Assembly (NCBI GenBank): GCA_012295275.1 | Contig: CM022665.1 | Span: forward strand, 1,648,167-1,712,166 | Direction of reading: 5' to 3' | Length of the DNA: 64,000 nucleotides | DNA from: Chrysomallon squamiferum | Taxonomy: Eukaryota > Mollusca > Gastropoda > Neomphalida > Peltospiridae | Program-made: the position numbers and the translations under genes | The notes under the pieces: model-generated | What the model was told of the DNA's origin: nothing | What the model saw: the letters and a program-made list of their open reading frames with translations, nothing else | The model's database searches: none | Part shown: one piece after another, positions 36,226 to 49,436 of the stretch | How the letters are laid out: each line of letters opens with the position of its first letter | Numbering within the stretch: position 1 is the stretch's first letter

Positions 36226-38905
36226 GTAGACTGTCAAAACCGGATTCAATGGGATACGCTTTAACGAGATATGCCGGTTTATAAATATTAAAATTACAAG
36301 AATGTTTTATTACAAATGTTATCGAGTGTCAGCTGAGAAATAGCCACTGATGACTGCGTTCTTTTTTAATCTCTTTTTTTTTTTTTTAAACTGTATTTAT
36401 TATTATTAGTAGTAGTATTAGTAGTATTAATAGTATTAGCATTATTACTATTATTATAAATATATCACTTGGAAGATGAAAGTATCGAAATATTTTTCCT
36501 GCATTTTGTCCAACGATCACGGGAACCCATATCGCGATCGGTCAGTTTTTCGTTATTTCCGTCAAATTACACTTTAAAAAATCATGTAACCAACTGAATG
36601 AATACCTGCCAAAAAGTGCCTTGTTTTTCTATTGTGATTAGAGTTTGACAATAAACAGTTCTTTTAATCTTGTGTACAAATTAAATGAATAGGGCGAGTA
36701 GAATTGTAGGTGCGTCTGTCACACTTCAGGCGATAGTTGTTAAATTTAGTAACCGAAAATAAAACATGGTTGTCAGCTTACAATTCGCTTTTGTTAAACT
36801 TACTGAAAATGATATTCCTCGTACTCTAAGTCATACAAGATTATTTTGTTTGCAAAATTATCGCGATAAACGACGAATTAAATTCGATGAATTCAGGAAA
36901 TGTTGCTTGAATGTTGAATAAAAATAAACTAATAACTTTTTTCTTAATATCAATAATTGATTTATAAAACTTGATTTATTTTCGCTTTAATTCTTGATAG
37001 CTCCATCAGAGAAAATACCCAAAATAATCAGATGATAGATATCTTTTCTTTACAGTCAAATCACAGTAAACACAAAGCTAAGAAAGCTTTTTTATCTTTC
37101 TCTTTCAAATATCAGACTGCTCACACCTGCGCCCACCATTAGCCGAGTTTACGTATTGCAGGAACTTCTCTTAAAGATCAAATCCTTCTAATCCTTTTGC
37201 ATAACACACACACACAAACATACACACACACACGCACATACGCACACACACACACACAAAACACAGCATCATTTAAAAATTTTACAACTGAATATTTAAA
37301 ATACATCAGACTCAAAAATCAAGGTGCATGGGTAAAGGAAGTTATGCTGTGCTATTCTCAGTTGTTAAAGTTTTATTTATTTATTTATTTTTTTTAAGTG
37401 GCAGCCTGCGATGTTTCAACCACCTCTATAACATGACTCTAAATACTTTCAACATACATCTAAGCTTCAAACGTAAATTATGTTAAATTAAAATGTAAAT
37501 AAATTAATTAATTGAAATTCAATTCAGTGAGGGCAACAATCGAAAATCCGGCGATCTTTAAACTCAAGAAACGAACTGCTAATTCATTATTGCTCAAACT
37601 CTACGTAAACTTGTTATTTTATTTATTTACTTTTATTTATTTATCTTTTTTCTTCTTCTTCTTCTCAAAATTTTATGACTAAAAAAACAACAACTGGCGA
37701 GTTATTTTACGATACACACGCACCGTGTTTGTTCGAATTCCGTAGCTTCAGGCAAGTGGGCGGAGCTACTGATTACAGTACCATGTACAAATAGACGCAG
37801 GCTGCAATTTGTACAAGACCTATGGTTAGTTGTACATTAGCGATGTTAGAGAGAGATATTTTTAGTTATAATTATTTTTACAACGTGAAGTTTAAATAAA
37901 CACAGACAAAATTATCGTTATCCTAATTGCAGTTGGCTCCTAAGCTTACAACTGCCGAAAGAACATTCTCATACACAACATTCTCCTCCAAGTTCTTTCG
38001 TACTCGTCTCACTACGAACAGTGAATGAGATATATGGATGAAGAACCACTTTTACTATGACAGGCACCAAACTTGCAATGGCTCACGCCAACAGACATGC
38101 TGACAACATACACAAGTAACATTACAAATACTTACATTCTAGCTGCTGCTGTTAACGAAACAAAAACAGTAATTTAACTGAAAAAGCTACTTTTTTAATT
38201 CACGTGACTGAATCGCGGTCGAGATAGCCATAAACTCTCAGGTTAAAACATCAGACACATCTGACAAAATTATAAAACTCATCATCATCAGATAGGTTTG
38301 TATTAATCCAATTAAGATTAAGCTTTTATAATAAAAACATTGATGCCAACTTTAGAATGATACGTTCACAATATTAAACTACGGGACATGTTAATGGAAA
38401 CATCCGACAGTATTCAATTTGTCTGTTTTAAACACCTGTGGACTTACAGGTAACATAGTTCAGCCACAGTTTAGCATTTCGTATACTCAGAGCCGTCCGC
38501 ATCATTTGGAGAAGATTCACTTTCCTTGGCTCCTTCCTTTACCGCTAAGACTGCACCACTTTTATAGCTCCCGCGTTCCAACATTGGCTGACGACAGATT
38601 CAGTTTTTGTTGTTGTTGTTGTTGTTGTCAGTGTCTGTTGTTTATTCATTTTGAACTGACCACCCTGAAATGAATAATAATATTGCTATTAGTATTTCAT
38701 TAGCAAACCTAAACACCACACGAAAAGAAATTTAATGTATACATAGACTACAAAACAAAGCGACAATCTAATCCTAAGATCTGTAAGGTGTATCACGAAC
38801 ATAAATTATCTAGCCAGTGTAAACTAATGTTAAAATTCCTCTTTCGATATTCCATTTGAACTGATTACAAAGAAGCAGATGTTGTGGAATTAGCATGTTG
38901 GGTGT

Positions 38906-38912
38906 TATAAAA
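38906..38912 (+). promoter_or_regulatory. TATA box of the acidic secreted-protein gene
   Basis: TATAAAA, about 30 bp before a likely transcription start near 38936. It is followed by a GC-richer leader and a canonical donor (ACAAG/GTAATT at 38985/38986), which would make a short 5' UTR exon of roughly 38936-38985. The intron would end at the acceptor CTATTTACAG at 39632, directly before the ATG. Confidence 0.6.
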
Positions 38913-39632
38913 CGACCATTTCTGCGACATCAACGTCGTCCTCTCCGCAGACAGCAAGAATACAGCATCTACTTCAACGAACAAGGTAATTTAATATTTT
39001 ATTATAATTAAATTATTTGATTATGATTACAAACAAAACAATTTTTGGTTTGTTTTAAATTCAAAAAACGGTACTGCAATAACATATCGAAATGTTCTTT
39101 CAGTCAGTAGTAACTAAAATAAATTTCACGAGTTGAGATAAATTAATAGAATGTAATATACACACATACACAGAGTTTTCTGTTAAACCATCAATAAACT
39201 GTAGCTGTGCTGGTGGTCATTGAATTTGGAAGTATACAGAATACGTTTTGTCTATTTCGTCTTCTCCTAAACCTAGCAAGAATATTATAAATTTGACTTG
39301 TGAAAAACGATAAATCAATATAAAATGTTCCTTCTTTATAAAGATTTCACGAAAATATTTAAAATTAAATTAACATTAATGCAGATATTTCATAGTTTAT
39401 ATGAAAAATATGATAGTAATAAATAAAGACAAAAACAAATAAAACAGATACATAAGTAAACCAAACTGATTCAGCAACTAGAGCAATAACATTAAATAAT
39501 TAAGTAAACAACGCAAGCCATTAGATAAATAAATAAATGGATAAATAAACAAACAAACAAACACACACTTAACAAACAAAGAACCAAACCAAGAACCAAA
39601 CATATTTATTACATTGGTATTTCTATTTACAG

Positions 39633-41446
39633 ATGAGATTTTGTATTTTCCTTCTGTGTCTTTTGGCAACCACAGCTTTCGCCTACAGAATAACAGTCGA
39701 AGATGGCGGTATGTCCAGTAATTCTCTTTATTTCAGAAATTATACTAAAACTATTTCAGCTAAGTCTTAGGTTCTTGTCGATATCAAATCACTTTTTCTT
39801 AAAATACTTACGATATTTATCACCAGAGGTTTAAAGTTAATGTAACATCAACTACAAAGAAATAATTAATGCTAGCGTCAGGATAAGAATTTTTTTACTT
39901 CAAAAACGAATTTGTCGTGGATATTTGTACTTACATCTTGTTTTCTATTAATAAGAAGTACTTATCTTTATATGTATATATTTCAAAATGTGTTTATAAG
40001 CCGTCCTGTCTTAGATCATCATAAATTTCACGTGACTGTTGTTCCTCTTCTAAAACACTTTCATTCATTGATTCCTTCCTATACTGATGTTACAACTGAA
40101 ATGATGTGTGTGTTTAGAAGACGTTTCCGATGATGGTGAAGTAGAGGAATTACTGGAAACACTTTTAGAAGATGTGGATGATTCTGACGACGGTGACGAC
40201 GACGGAGACGACGACGAAGAATTAATAGAAGACCTTCTTGAGGCTGCTTTGATTTTGGAACTTGAGGATGGTGATGATGACGATATGGATGATGATGATG
40301 ATATGATTGATGGTTCCATGGATGAGGATACTTTGCTAGGTTTTTTGGAAGATATCCTGGGTGACGATGATGAGGATGATGATGATGATATGAATGAAGA
40401 TGGTTCTATGGATGAGGATTCTTTGCTAGGTTCTTTGGAAGAACTCTTGGGCGATGATGATGATGGTGATGATGATTTGAGTGGGATGTTGGGTGATGGA
40501 GATGATGATGATGACGATGACGATGAATCTCCTGAAGGCTTGCTCGACCTGTCAGACAACTTGCGACTGTTAGGTAACGTTCTGGCTCAGAGGAAAGAAA
40601 CCGAGGCTGCCGAGACTCTGATAAAAGCAGCAGACACCATTGACAAAATAATTAGCGATGCTGTGCAAGAAATGACCGGGGGAATGGAAGAAGAAATAAA
40701 CGAAGCCGATGCAGAAAATAAACAGGATATAGAAGAACAAGCCAAAGAGGCAGTGGAAGAAATTGCTGAAGAAGAAAGTGAAGAATCACAAATTGAAGAG
40801 GAATTGAAGAAAGAAGAAGAGTCGAACCCGGAAGAAGCTAAAAGAGGTATGAAGAAACAGCGGTTTAAATAAAGTATTCAAAGTTAAGCTAAAAACGTTT
40901 ATTCTAAGTGACAACATTTCATAATTAATTAAATGACAAAAACTGAAATACAGTACACCAACAACATTCACCCATTCACCACTCATAAAAAATAAAAAAT
41001 AATTATAGAAGAAAAACGAAATAGGTAAGTAAGTAAGTAAATAAGTGAGTAAATAATTAATTAATTATAAATGAAAAACAACAAAACAAAACAAAAAATA
41101 AAATAAAAAGACAACAAAACAAAAACAAATGTTATAAATGTAACCAATATCACTTGTACCACTGCAACATCAGTTATATCATTCAGTACAAGTAAAAACA
41201 AAAATAATGTAAATAAATAAATGAAAAACAAAACATAGCAATGAAACTAAAAACAAAACAAAAACAAATACTATATTGTAAATGTATTATTTGTACCTCT
41301 ACCACATTAACTATCTATACTACAAGATCTATAATTACTATCGGTAATAATACATGCAGTTGTTGTTGTTATATTTTGTTTCAGATGCACATCAGGGGAC
41401 AACATGTCGTCCTCGACAACGTCGCAGTACCACACAAAGTCCATAG
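39633..41446 (+). CDS. Secreted Asp/Glu-rich acidic protein
   Basis: Three coding exons join in frame: 39633-39708, 40118-40846, 41385-41446 (TAG); 288 aa. The first encodes a signal peptide (MRFCIFLLCLLATTAFA) and RITVEDG. The second encodes an extremely acidic chain: about 140 residues with runs of up to eight Asp, holding two copies of DGSMDED(T/S)LLG(F/S)LE followed by a LG-Asp run, then a Glu/Ala-rich, probably helical segment. The end has KR, then DAHQGTTCRPRQRR, so dibasic cleavage is possible. There is one Cys outside the signal peptide. I know no exact match. Composition resembles Asp-rich calcium-binding matrix proteins of mollusc shells; a granin-like or calcium-storage protein of secretory granules is an alternative. 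It has its own TATA box, 5' UTR intron and poly(A) signal. It lies between relics of a dead receptor copy on the opposite strand. Confidence 0.75.
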
Positions 41447-41508
41447 ATCACGTGAACACACTCACCTTGACCACTGACCAGTGTACTTTTCAATGACGCT
41501 GGAAATTT

Positions 41509-41514
41509 AATAAA
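41509..41514 (+). terminator. Poly(A) signal of the acidic-protein gene
   Basis: AATAAA 62 bp after the TAG stop at 41446, supporting 41385-41446 as the terminal coding exon. Confidence 0.6.
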
Positions 41515-41661
41515 GTATATTTTAAAAACAAATCACAGTTTTCAGTTTTTAATATTTCACTGTCGTTTCTGTTTCAAGAAGATTATAATCATATAACCTT
41601 ATAGTACAACAGTGAATAAATATACAGAAATAATTACAGTTGTATTGATAACTTTTTGTAG

Positions 41662-41780
41662 AAGGAACTCAATTTCACAAGATTGTCCATTCGGAACAAG
41701 AAATGTTTCCTACAGAAGAAATGACATACCACAATATTCGATGGAGCAGGAACTGGTACTGGATGGGACGGGGAAAATAG
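41662..41780 (+). CDS. Possible alternative last exon of the acidic-protein gene
   Basis: After the acceptor CTTTTTGTAG (ends 41661) there is a 119-nt stretch that fits the phase of the 40846 donor and ends in TAG, which would give a 307-aa variant with a basic/aromatic end (MTYHNIRWSRNWYWMGRGK). The MGRGK ending would look like an amidation plus basic cleavage site of a peptide precursor. It lies past the poly(A) signal of the main form, and another frame is also open here, so this may be chance. Confidence 0.2.
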
Positions 41781-42389
41781 TCAATATACAGGCGAAGAAT
41801 GATCGGTCATACACATCATATACTTGTAACTAAAATTACTGAATGTGTTGAAACAAAATAAGAAAAAAAAGAGAAACCTTAAAAAATTGAGAATAAGTTA
41901 AATCTTAGCAAATCGACCATGATTTGAACAAAGGACTCCAGTATGCATATCTGTTTTTTAAAAAAATGAAGGAAAGGTTTCAAAAAGTCTGTTGATGATG
42001 ACCCAGCGTGCAGCGATGTCTGCACGACTGTAAACAAGTTGATGCCAGGATAACGAATTCTGACGTAACAGATGTTTTCATGAATTTCAAGTGTAAAATT
42101 AAAATTGTATTGTGCTAAAACTATTTATTATATCAAAATATATCTGTATCGGAAGAAAAGAAAAAAAAAAAAAAAAAAAAAAAAAAAAGAAAAGTAAGAC
42201 AGAAAAAAGTAAATATACATTATACGAAATTTGTATTATTACCTGCGAATAATTTTAATTTTTCATCTAGTAGCTTTTTTCATCAGTATACTGAAAAAAT
42301 ATATATTATATTTTCTCCTTTATTTTATATATGCGTATCTGTTTAACCTACACACCATTCCTTCACTTGAATTCTATTAAAAGGCTCAC

Positions 42390-42537
42390 CTTATTTTTCT
42401 AAATGTGATGTTAAAAACGAAAAAAGAAACGTCAGACGAATTCCAGCCGCTGTCAACACAGTCATGATGACAAACAAAGATACTGACACTAATGTTCATA
42501 TATAAAAATATCTGCAAAAAATCCTTTGGAAACATAC
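42390..42537 (-). pseudogene. Relic of GABA-B-type receptor exon 9 (TM1)
   Basis: Exactly 148 nt, the same length as intact exon 9 (26331-26478), with matching flanks: GGCTCACCTTA at the donor side and ATCC(T/C)TTGG near the acceptor side. The - strand frame starts GMFPKDFLQ (intact GNLPRDSVQ) and ends VFNITFRKIR (intact IFNIKFRSVR). The middle is shifted by compensating small indels: the +1 frame reads SVSLFVIMTVLTAAGIRLTF, matching the TM1 helix, whereas the open frame reads a polar string. TM1 is thus destroyed and the copy is dead. Confidence 0.8.
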
Positions 42538-44776
42538 CTAAATGAAAATGTACTTGAATATATGTGTGTGTGTGTGTGCGTGTGCGTGTGTGTGTGTTAT
42601 CATAATTTGTAATATTCCTTTTCTTGAAACAAAAACAAAAATCTTTGAGTTTCTGTACTGTTTTCAGTATATAATCAAGGAAGCTCAGTGAAGTAATTAG
42701 ATCAGACCATTTAACCGAATATGGCTTTGTTCGTCATGTTATTTCATCCTTTTAATAATTTTTAATATACATGTACATATATGTGTATGTATATTTTATT
42801 GATTTTACTGGTTTTTTGTGAATTATCACAAGGGAAAGAAAACACTTGAGATCATCACAGAGAAATTTTGTTTATTTTACATATTTTTTAATTTGTGAAA
42901 CAGCATATATAATATCTATGTTACCATGTAACACTGAAGAATATCTAATACAATATAATATTAAGAATATATATATTTATTTATTTATTTATTTATTTAT
43001 TTATATTCTGTTTTTTTTAATTAGATATTTTAAAATAAAACTATTTACAGATATTTTGTGTTCTGTATCTATGGTAACTGTTCCCCAAGATTACTCATTT
43101 TTAAGTATGAGGTATTCCGTATTAGCCACTCTTATGTTGGGTGACATCCTCATCATGCAGGTAACTTGCTGATGCTGCAATTTAACGTACACTTTATTAA
43201 AAGAATAATGATAATTAGAAAATAATAAGGTTTAGAAATAATTAATTAAAATTTAAATTTTCATTCAGCAGTGTACGATGCCTAACAATAAACAAAAAAT
43301 GATTCTGAAAACTTATTTTCTACTTATTAATAAGTGTTCGTAATGAAAACAAACAATGAAAAGGTTTGAAAAATAATTTTTATTTCATTTAATAACAATT
43401 ATTCGCAGAAAATACTAAATACAATTAACAAAATGTTTTAAAAAATAATTCTTATTTCACATTTAATATTTAGAGTAAATAGTGAAAACAAATAACAAAA
43501 TACTTCCTAAACTCAATCGATTATGTGATTTAATTTTTTTACAAAGTTACCTAGTGTTAATCAAATTAAATTATTTCCTATTGTATATTACAGATAATTA
43601 TTAAATTTAACCATTATTATTATAAATTTAGAAGCTACAGCCGAACAGTTTTATCAAATGAATGAAATTGCACGGTCTCTTTAAAGTAATAAATATCGGA
43701 ATTTTAGAAAAGTTCATGCACAGTTTAAAAAATTTATAATTTCCGATAAGAACCACATAAAACTATTATAAATAATAGAGTAAAAACTCCTACTCCGACC
43801 ACCTCTATAACTTGACCATCGCTGTAAATGGACAATTTTTTCAGTCTTAAATTATTGCTATGATTTAACATTGTATTTTTCTTTTATAACTTTATCACCT
43901 CCGAAATCTGTATTTCACTGTGTTATGCCCATGTTTGTCATCCATATTAACGCATATGTTAATTTAATTAATTGTTTGTCATCCCACCACCGGCCAATCA
44001 AAATATAAATTTTGTCATCTTTTTATTACAGGGTATGTATTTTAACGTGTACACGTGGGGGTTTTTGTGTGTGTTTTCCCTCCCCTCCATATATGTAGCT
44101 GTATTAGCCATTTACAAACATGTATGTATACGTATATAATAGCATATTATTCTCCTTTTTTTTTTCTTTTTTTTTTGACATTCAATAACATTTTACAGAG
44201 GTTTTACAGTACTAATTCAGTTATTCTTGACCAATAATCTGAAAAATAAGTTCGATGTCCTCATTGTGACTTTTAAACTGTCTTAGACTAAAATATTTTG
44301 AAACAAGAAAATATTTTCAATAAGCGTAGAATTAAAAAAGAAATAAAGAAAGCAAGAAAGAAAAGAAAAGGGAAAGGGGGAAAGAAAAAAAAAGAAGAAG
44401 AAAGAAAACGACAAACACAAACTGATAGTAAAGTGGTACCTGCGAACGATCATAGATAAGAACTTGGTTATTTGAAGTGAATGGGTAGTTCAGCACTAGT
44501 TACGATATTTTAAATATTAAAATGGTACAGATAAATAACTGAAAATAATGTTCAACCAAGAACTCTTTCAATGAGAATTATTTTGGTCAATATACAAATA
44601 TAATTTGTGAAATTAAAACATAACGAAAACGCCATACACTAAGCAACATTTTATACCATCTATCTATTTAATGGAAATCGTAGGTAAGTAAATTTAATCG
44701 TTAGACAGTCAGAATTGGGTAGTTTACCTAATTTCATGACAGATAGTATGCATCATAGTTTTTCCTACATTTTATC
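42538..44776. other. AT-rich intergenic sequence; nothing recognised
   Basis: No gene-like or repeat-family segment is visible. Receptor exons 1-8 should lie here if the decayed copy were full length, but I found no trace. Simple repeats: (TG)n at 42563-42598 and (TTTA)n at 42975-43003. Confidence 0.5.
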
Positions 44777-45231
44777 CAATAAAGTCAGTGTATCTTATTG
44801 GGGGCCCAGCCATATTTAGGCCTACATCAAGGGCAGTGAAAAAGGCAAATTCAATTGCCAATTCTTGCTTTGGATTTGCCTTATGTCAAGATTGGTTTGT
44901 TTTATACTGATTTAAAATGTAGTATCAGACGGTGCAGATGTGAACAAACTTCGTCTTACAAAACATGTTTTGGGAGAGTCGCAGTTCTTCTACCGAGAGT
45001 GAAGGAAGGATGAAAGTGCTGTGTAGTGCTCGCACCTTCTTGAAATATGTATTCATCTTGAAACATTCTCCACTTCAGTGTGAGCAGTGTCAGTGTTCTC
45101 TGAAGGTACGCCACATTTTGGTGGAGTGCAATCGTCTCAAAGAAACTAGAAAATATTTTTTTGGTCAAAGATATGTGATGGAATTATTTCGAATCCATCC
45201 AGAACTTACATTAGTTTCTACGTGATTTTGA
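44777..45231 (+). mobile_element. 3' fragment of a non-LTR retrotransposon (RNase H-like and C-terminal domain)
   Basis: Starts near YWGPSHI (degenerate form of the WxPSHxGIxGNExAD RNase H-like motif of such elements), with a stop and frameshifts. From 44965 it reads RMKVLCSARTFLKY, then PLQCEQCQCSLKVRHILVEC and NRLKETRKYFFGQRYVMELF, ending in a stop near 45223. The CxxC...H....C cluster followed by HILVECNRL is typical of the C-terminus of jockey/I-like elements. This is a different element type from the one in KDM1A intron 14. Non-functional; no reverse transcriptase is present. Confidence 0.75.
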
Positions 45232-45921
45232 CTTTTGTTCACAGTATCTGTCTGTAGCATGGACCAATAGGAACGATTACTCGTAACGGCACAAATTACG
45301 TCACGGAAAAAAGCCTCATGAAATTTCGCTGATTTAATGTTCTTTTCTGCTGTGTTCTGACTGGGGAACACTTACAACTACAAAAGTTAATACATAAATC
45401 TTTTACCGAATTATAATTTCAGTTTATTATGCACGCATTTGCGCAAAAATAATCCAGTTTGAAAGGTTTGATTAAGTTGAAAACGTACTTACGAAAGGCG
45501 CGCGACATCATGATTTGTTAATATGGACAACCAGCCTTATCTTTATCAGTGTAAATCATAAAAAGTTCAGAAAACAAACGTGAAATAACTGAATTTGGAA
45601 GTTTCAAAATTTCCATCAGCTCACTGGAAGCTCACGAAATCCAAGATGGCAGCGTCGAACGCCGATTAGTGTTTACAAACTTTTAAATACGTATGCCTTC
45701 ATAATGCAATCAATTCTTCGTGGACTTTTAAAAGTAATTTGGGGGAATGTGTCATTTAATCAATGCCTCATGTACACAGATGTCTATTACTGAGTAGGAA
45801 TTGCTGCAAAGGTCGAAACCTTTTTTTTTTTTGTAACTTTGACGTCATACCATCTCGTACAGGTTTCGTACTATATATTTTTTTTCAGATATTATTACGT
45901 CTCCAGCCAAAAAAAAAATAA

Positions 45922-45965
<44 letters not shown>

Positions 45966-46590
45966 TAAAAAATAAAATAAAATAAAATAAATAAAAATAA
46001 TAATAAAATAAAATAAAATAAAATAAAATAAAATAAATACTTTTCACAGACACTGACTATTCTCATTAGGTACCATAATGTGGACACGTTACACTGCTGA
46101 AATTCCATAGCGGGCAGTTCTAAGTACGTGGCTGAAAAACGGTACTTGAAACCGTTATAATTCTTCTCATTTTATTTAAAAAAAAAAAAAAAAAAATAAT
46201 ATTTCCGCTATCAGTCCATTAAAGGTCTTATTACATGTAAAAAGCAAATTGTTCACGTGTTATTTGAATGACAGCCTTGATACATTCATGATAACGCTTA
46301 ATGCAGTTTTACAACAGAAAACAATAAAAAAAAAAAAAAAAAAAAAAAAGGTTCGTAAAACAGCCGTATATAAAAAAAATGGTTACAAATTACATTTTCA
46401 CTCATTTTCGTTAAAACAAAAAACATGTACTATTATGTATGCAAACAATGAATTTCCTATTTTTGTTTTTAAAAAATGATTGGTCCATTCTACTGTCTCT
46501 GATATTTTAACTGTAAAAATGTTATATTACGTTTAAAAATCACTATAAATAAATAAAATAATAAAAATAAATAAATAAATAAATAAATAA

Positions 46591-46630
<40 letters not shown>

Positions 46631-48023
46631 TTTACCATAGTTTGACATCAGTAGTCGATTTATTTTGTTTGTGCTGGGATGTCCTTAAACATTCATTTAT
46701 TCATTCCTTCACGGTTTATAATATGATAAATTAGAAATGATTAGTCATATCTTATATTGCACTATAAAAATATTTCTTCTCATCAGTAGCCCAAACTAGC
46801 ACGTTTATTTTAAAAGCAGCCTTTAAAATTTTGCAAATAGCGAAATTTCAAATTTAGTAGCGCTACAATCCTCAGGCATTGCGTGTTTCTGTTTGATTTC
46901 CCTGTTTTTGACGTCACCTTTTCAGTTTAGATGATGACGTCAAATATAAAAAAATGCTAATAACTATAATTTTTACATCAGTTCATTTTTTCCTTTTTTA
47001 TTTTATTCTCCTCCTCCTTTTCTCTGTCCTTCTGTCTCTCTATTTATTTATTTATTTATTACTTTTATTATTATTATTTATATTTTTGATATTTGATTCT
47101 GCTTTAAAGGTTTATTCATATTCTCTTTACTGGTTGAAAAATCCGAAACGTATTTCAAACCTGCAAAAAGAAAGAAAAAGAAAGAGCAATCATTTCTGGT
47201 AGAATTGAATTTTAGTCTCGCTGATTTAAACTGTGTGATAAACAAATATACAATATACAGTATCGATGTTTTTGGCGAGTCGACAAATCACTTTCATTAT
47301 GCGCGTTTTAACCAGAATTATGAAAGAAAAACAGGAAGAAAGGATCTTCAAGGTATGCCATTTTTTTTTCTTTTCTTTTTTTCTTTTTTTTTTTAAATAT
47401 TTTAAATAATAATAAAAATACTAATAGTAATAATAATAATAATAATAAAGTATAATGGGAAATCATGTTCTTGTCATTATCCTCCTTATAGTGAAAACAT
47501 TTTGATAAGGGAATCTAACGGATTTATAATTTTTATTTTTTATTTTTTATTTTTTTTAAAGAAGATTAATTTCGAATGTAGTGGCAGGAATAGATTTATA
47601 TACTTAAGTTAAGCAAAATACATTAACCAGTTCATATATTTATCTCTTTGATAATCATTCTTCTAAGCAGTCTGGAGAAAACAGATAAATGAATTTTTTT
47701 TAAATAAGAAATTAATAAAATTGTGCACTGAATTATTGAAAATAGATGTTGTAAAATATTATCATTATTATTATAGTCATCATCATCATCATCATTAATA
47801 ATATAAACAAGAAAAGATGTATGTATTAAATCTTGAACTGGATTTATCTTCTATAGTTTATGCAATGTTTGGTTTTCAGATGTATTTACACTAAATCAAG
47901 AAGAAGCAGAAGCGAATAACAATAGAGAAAGGCTTGTCATTATGCTTACTACCAAACTAAATATTTGAACATTCAAATGTGTATTGTGCATCAAAGACTG
48001 ACATGTTTATGCAGCACACACAG

Positions 48024-48083
<60 letters not shown>

Positions 48084-48904
48084 ACACACAAACACATATA
48101 TGGGACTGTGTAGAGTGATAATAGGTATCATGACAAAAGAGCTGGGATGGTGATGTGTGTCAAATGGAGCAAAACCCCTCAAAGCACCAGCCTTTTAGCA
48201 GTTTCATCTGCCACAAAATTAATATATTGTTTTAATAATTATATAACATCCTCTGAATTTAATTATTCAGTAGCTTTTTACAAATTCATTAAAACATTTA
48301 AAGGAGATACAGTCAACTTATTGTATTTGTTTATATTGATCAAATGCATTTCAGCATTACATAAATATGTAAATTATACGCTAAAGTCACAATCTGTCAG
48401 AACAAAAGGATGACAGATTTTGGCCATATTACATTTTAATAATGCAGTAGTTTTGATACTGTGCGTTCTTCTTGGTCAGCAGATGCTGAAAATGCTTGTG
48501 ATTGAGATTATGAGCATGCAGTAAGTTTATTGACTCCAACATGACATTCAGTATATTTGGCATTTGATTACTGAAACTTTAACATAAATAATAATAAAAT
48601 TGAAACTTGGTTCACATTTTTTAAAGGAAATATACCAAATAAAATAATATTTTGTTCTGAAAGGTCATTCAGTGTTAAAGCACCCAGAGGCTTTAACTCC
48701 ACCAGCTTTAATTTCAGCTAGCAGTATATAAAAATAGTAAATGTTGAAGATCAAGTCAGTCAGTCCTGTAACATGGCCAGTCCATTCTTCAAACATCTGT
48801 TCCTTCTGTTACCGCTACAATTTCTGTTAACACTAACACTAACACTTTTTTAATCACAGTCTTATTTCATAATATAATGTGTATTTAAATTTCTTTTTTC
48901 ATCA
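45232..48904. other. Intergenic region with dense simple repeats
   Basis: Holds (AAT)n/(AAAAT)n from about 45907 to 46037, an A run at 46324-46349, (AAAT)n/(AAT)n at 46556-46629, and (GA)n at 48033-48080. A gene start is expected near the right end, because the first coding exon of the next gene is preceded by an acceptor (48904), so a 5' UTR exon must lie upstream. Candidate donors, for example at 47352, are not convincing. Confidence 0.5.
48033..48080. repeat. (GA)n microsatellite
   Basis: About 24 GA units preceded by a CA-rich stretch, 0.9 kb upstream of the coiled-coil gene. Confidence 0.95.
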
Positions 48905-48940
48905 GATAAAAAGTTTCCACTTTTCAATACAGCTGATAAA

Positions 48941-49402
48941 ATGGCTAAATCTGGACCATCAGATTATGATCAAAGATCTGTGTCAACAAAGTCAGGCTCT
49001 TCATATACTCAAATACAGGATCATAGACAGAGGTCAAGCATTGATTCTTCAAGTACCAGAAGTGATAAAAATGGTTCAGTCAGGAATGTGAGATCCAGAA
49101 AATTGTCAAAGATTCATAGCAAATCAAAGCATTTTCTTATAAATGAAAAAAAATCCTCTAAGCACAGAGTCATAGAAAATAGAATACCAGAAATGACTAT
49201 AATTCCAATTACACCTGAACCTGAAGATGCATTGCCACAAGCAGCCATATTTGATCTGGAAAAAATGAAGACCCAAAGAATGAAAGAAAAGATTTTAAGA
49301 GAATTACAAGAGATAAAGGAACGTGTACAAAAGGTATTCATACAAATATACTAAAACACATACATATGTATACAAACATACATACATACATACATACATA
49401 CA

Positions 49403-49436
<34 letters not shown>

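Noticed and set aside
40065-40559. Ser-rich open frame on the - strand (164 codons)
   Set aside because: It is the reverse reading of the GAT/GAC-rich coding exon of the acidic protein (ATC/TCA/TCG read as Ile/Ser). No splice or family support.
47205-47930. Two exon-like segments (donor near 47352, acceptor near 47879) in matching phase
   Set aside because: The second segment has no convincing donor and there is no recognisable protein. They could be 5' exons of the coiled-coil gene, but evidence is too weak to annotate.
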